Assembly: GCF_900112335.1 (NCBI RefSeq)
Contig: NZ_FOLG01000001.1
Span: 620,001 to 684,000 of the forward strand
Length of the DNA stretch: 64,000 nucleotides
Source: Tropicimonas isoalkanivorans
GTDB lineage: Bacteria > Pseudomonadota > Alphaproteobacteria > Rhodobacterales > Rhodobacteraceae
Direction: 5' to 3'
Of the stretch, positions 61,571 to 64,000 are shown piece by piece. The first letter of the stretch is position 1; every line of letters begins with the position of its first letter. Made by a program: the position numbers and the translations under genes. The notes below the pieces were generated by a model that was not told the origin of the DNA, did not search any database, and saw only the letters and a program-made list of their open reading frames with translations.

Positions 61571-63882
61571 CCAACCCTCCGAGGGTCTTTCCTGATGCGG
61601 GCGGCAGTCTTCGGCGCAACGTGCCGGTCATAGTGCTGGAGTCCCGCCCTCGTCGCTGAGTCGGCCTCAGACCGCGATACATCCCTCACGTACCCCTGCC
61701 AGCGTCCCTGCGCGTCCATATCGACCTCGACCGACAAGCGAATGTCCTGCGCCCCGCCTCCGCCCTTCGTGTGGTCCGTCACGGTCTCCCGTGGGTGGAG
61801 TATCGCGGGGAACCCGCCCTTGCCGTCCAGGCCCCCTGTCCGTGAGCCTGAGCCTGTGTAGCCGCCGCCGTCGAAGGACAGCATCTTGCCCAGCATCGCG
61901 ACAGGATTGTTGCCGCCGCCCATCCCCGACACGCCGAGGAACGCCTGCATCATCTGGACGCGGGCAATCTCCATCAAGAGTTCCCCGACCGCCTCTTTCG
62001 CCGACTTCGAGCCGTCGATGACACCCATGAAAATGTCCGACAACGCGCCCGCCCCGCGTTCTGCGGCCGCTTCAATCTCATTCAGCTTTCCCGCCGCTTC
62101 CTCCGCCGACGTCCCGGCCTCCACATAGGCTTGCGCGAGCCGGTTGATCTCGGCTTCCAACTCCGGAGTGATCTCCTTCCCGGCCTTCTGCGCCGCGTGG
62201 AGGAGCTCCGCCTTGGTGCGGGCGAGGTCGATAGCCGCCGCATAGTTGCCGCCGCTCACAGCGACCGCCGCCAGTGCTGCCGCCTCGGCATTCAGGGCCG
62301 CAGTCTTGTCCCGGATAGCCTCCGCCTCACGCGCATAATCGTCGGCACGAGAACGGCCACCACCGCCACCCTTGCCACCACCGCCGCGAGACTTGGGCGC
62401 ATCGGGCACCCCGAAGCTGGCATCGACGCTCGGTCGTTGCGGACGGATGGAGGATTCGGGAGCGAACTCGCCCGGACGGATCTCCACGGGAATGCCGCGT
62501 CCACGTCCATTCTGCGGCCCCACAGGCAGGGATGCGCCCATACCCGCAGCCTCCCGGATCGCACTACCAAGCGCCGCCGCCACGGTCAGAACCTGACCGA
62601 TCACGCTGCCGAGTGCCTGCACCTGCGCGATCGCATTGCTGAAGTCCACCTTGTCGGCTTCGTCCAGCGCCTCGAAGGCACCCAGGGCGTTGGTCTGAAC
62701 CACGCCAAGTTCCTCGGCAAAGGCGTCGGCCTCTATCGTTCCACCTGCGAACTCACCGGCAAGGCGACGCATCTCCATGGCGCTCGCCGACAGGGTTTGA
62801 GCCACATCCGCATAGCCCCACGCGCGGGCGAGGTTGGCGGATTGCTCCAGCGCCGCTGCCGTCTGGTTCGCCTCGTCTCCAAGGCCGGCAAACTGCTTGC
62901 GAAGCTCCGTTATGTCGGTTGCGGCCTCGTCCACCACGTCCCGGTTCGCATTGAGGACGTCGTAGAAATCATCTCCCAGCACGGCCCGTCCTTGCGCCTC
63001 GGACGGAAACAGCCGGTCCAGCTTTGCCCGCAGATCGGTGGCCTCGGTTGCGATACCCGCGAAGGCGACGGCCGCTCGCTTGCCGAAGTTCCCGACCGTC
63101 ACGGAAAGCTCGTTGAACCTCCGGTCCAGCTCGTCGGCTTTGGCAATCATCGCGTCGTCCATGACCGCGCCGACTTGATGCGCTTGGGTGATGGTGCGCC
63201 TCAGGCCCTCGGCGCCCTGGTCCAGCAACTCCACGAAGCGTTCGCCCGCGCTGCCCCCGAAGACTTCATCGGCAATGCGGATCTGCGCGGCGCGGTCCAT
63301 GCCCTCCAGCCGGTCGATGATGTCGAGCATGAGTTCGGAGGGATCTTCCAGCCCCCGCTTGAGCCTGTCCGCTCCAAGGCTCAGACGCTGGAACGCCTCC
63401 GCCGCCGGGCCGCCGCCGGTCACTATGAACTCGTCCGCGCGCAGGTTCAGTTCCTTGAATCCGTCGACAAGCTGGTCGACGCCAATCCGGTTCTGTTCGG
63501 CAACGAAGCTCCATTCCTGAAACGCTTGCGCCGAAAGGCCCGACCGCTTGGCCTCGTTGCCGATCTCCGCAATGCCCTTCACGGTCCCGGCAATGTCAGT
63601 CGACAATTTCGCCAACGCTGCCGTCGCGGCTCCTGCGACGAAGCCCGCTGCCATCGTTCGACCGAAGGCGCCGATCTTCGAGGATGTGGTGGCGAGCGCC
63701 CGGTTGATCGCGCTCGTCGACCGCAACATGTCCCGTTCCATCGCGCGTGTAGCCGAACCGGAGCCTGTGCGCAGGCGGGTGTAGGACCGGGTGCCCGTGC
63801 GCTCTGCCTTCTTCATGCGCTTCTCGAACTCGTTGATCCGCGCTTCGAGCTGGACGATCAGCCGTTCCTTGTCATCTGCCAT
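61567..63882 (-). CDS. Phage tail tape-measure protein
   Basis: The tape-measure protein sets tail length and fills the tail lumen before ejection. This 771-residue protein begins with a coiled coil (LEARINEFEKRMKKAERTG), has a hydrophobic segment (AAGFVAGAATAALAKL), long helical repeats and a Gly-rich linker. The C-terminus (GGGYTGSGSRTGGLDGKGG, PAILHPRETVTDH) matches lambda- and HK97-like tape measures. It starts 9 nt after the terminase-like fragment. Length would correspond to a moderate tail. Confidence 0.85.
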   Translation of the reverse strand: MADDKERLIVQLEARINEFEKRMKKAERTGTRSYTRLRTGSGSATRAMERDMLRSTSAINRALATTSSKIGAFGRTMAAGFVAGAATAALAKLSTDIAGTVKGIAEIGNEAKRSGLSAQAFQEWSFVAEQNRIGVDQLVDGFKELNLRADEFIVTGGGPAAEAFQRLSLGADRLKRGLEDPSELMLDIIDRLEGMDRAAQIRIADEVFGGSAGERFVELLDQGAEGLRRTITQAHQVGAVMDDAMIAKADELDRRFNELSVTVGNFGKRAAVAFAGIATEATDLRAKLDRLFPSEAQGRAVLGDDFYDVLNANRDVVDEAATDITELRKQFAGLGDEANQTAAALEQSANLARAWGYADVAQTLSASAMEMRRLAGEFAGGTIEADAFAEELGVVQTNALGAFEALDEADKVDFSNAIAQVQALGSVIGQVLTVAAALGSAIREAAGMGASLPVGPQNGRGRGIPVEIRPGEFAPESSIRPQRPSVDASFGVPDAPKSRGGGGKGGGGGRSRADDYAREAEAIRDKTAALNAEAAALAAVAVSGGNYAAAIDLARTKAELLHAAQKAGKEITPELEAEINRLAQAYVEAGTSAEEAAGKLNEIEAAAERGAGALSDIFMGVIDGSKSAKEAVGELLMEIARVQMMQAFLGVSGMGGGNNPVAMLGKMLSFDGGGYTGSGSRTGGLDGKGGFPAILHPRETVTDHTKGGGGAQDIRLSVEVDMDAQGRWQGYVRDVSRSEADSATRAGLQHYDRHVAPKTAARIRKDPRRVG

Positions 63883-63891
63883 CTGTCAGCC

Positions 63892-64000
63892 TCATGCGAA
63901 GTACATGTCGTCGTTGAACCAGCTCGCCTCGGTGACGAACTGGACATCTCCGGCCGCGCAGCGTGCGACCGCCATAGCCGTTGCAACCGCCCCGTCGATC
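63892..64000 (-). CDS. C-terminal fragment, large-terminase-like
   Basis: Only the last 35 or so residues lie in the window. They read IDGAVATAMAVARCAAG and later ASWFNDDMYFA before the TGA at 63892-63894. The IDGAVAxAMA stretch is typical of the C-terminus of large terminase (TerL) ATPase-nucleases of tailed phages. With so few residues this is tentative. Confidence 0.45.
   Translation of the reverse strand, partial: IDGAVATAMAVARCAAGDVQFVTEASWFNDDMYFA

Larger units (their letters stand above)
57706..64000. mobile_element. Prophage, left end (continues past window)
   Basis: From tRNA-Cys rightward the genes are phage-like: integrase, small overlapping early genes, Arc/Mnt-type repressors, tail tape measure and a terminase-like fragment. 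Nearly all read leftward. Genes overlap by ATGA, unlike the chromosomal part. The right end and most head genes lie outside the window. Confidence 0.9.

Noticed and set aside
1-64000. CRISPR arrays or cas genes
   Set aside because: No regularly spaced repeats and no cas-like proteins were seen.

Overview
The window is a contiguous piece of a GC-rich alphaproteobacterial chromosome. Its gene content points to the Rhodobacterales (Rhodobacter/Roseobacter group): a C4-pathway 5-aminolevulinate synthase, an M23 peptidase overlapping a bactofilin, a rodZ-like gene next to ispG, a methylmalonate-semialdehyde dehydrogenase with its own LysR regulator, and prfB with no programmed frameshift. This placement is inferred from families recognised by eye; no database search was run.

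Layout. 1-7.9 kb: the 3' part of a transketolase, exported and membrane DUF proteins, coaD, a CBS-domain protein, and a divergent LysR regulator / mmsA pair. 7.9-12 kb: a four-gene operon of three glycosyltransferases and a PAPS-type sulfotransferase, probably for a sulfated surface glycan. 12-25 kb: a CstA-type transporter, a YbdK-type ligase, a 3-hydroxyisobutyryl-CoA hydrolase (valine breakdown, like mmsA), uvrA, lpdA, an MFS transporter and small exported proteins. 25-37 kb: a GNAT acetyltransferase behind what looks like a Phe-Tyr-Trp leader-peptide attenuator, queA, a large AsmA/YhdP-like envelope protein, a Bcp peroxiredoxin, M23 peptidase plus bactofilin, a large unrecognised protein and prfB. 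37-57 kb: envelope and cell-wall genes (ThrE-type exporter, PBP1A, AmiC-type amidase, DsbA-like protein, YibI/YibH-like pair, RodZ-like protein, sugar transferase), ispG, hemA with candidate oxygen/redox operators, an M20 peptidase, two identical tRNA-Asp genes, and two small secreted proteins with the same C-terminal tail.

57.6-64 kb: tRNA-Cys followed by the left end of a prophage that runs off the window. Integrase lies next to the tRNA. A leftward early operon of small genes begins with an Arc-like repressor that was too short for automatic ORF calling. A Mnt-like repressor is transcribed divergently, and between the two lies a set of phased operator-like palindromes. A leftward late segment follows: a tail tape-measure protein, a small downstream protein, and the C-terminus of what resembles a large terminase at the window edge.

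The observations most worth following are (i) the aromatic leader peptide and attenuator in front of a lone acetyltransferase, (ii) the P22 immI-like Arc/Mnt switch wired to an integrase operon with no recognisable antirepressor, and (iii) the two neighbouring secreted proteins that share an STTGTN tail and a CtrA-like upstream motif.
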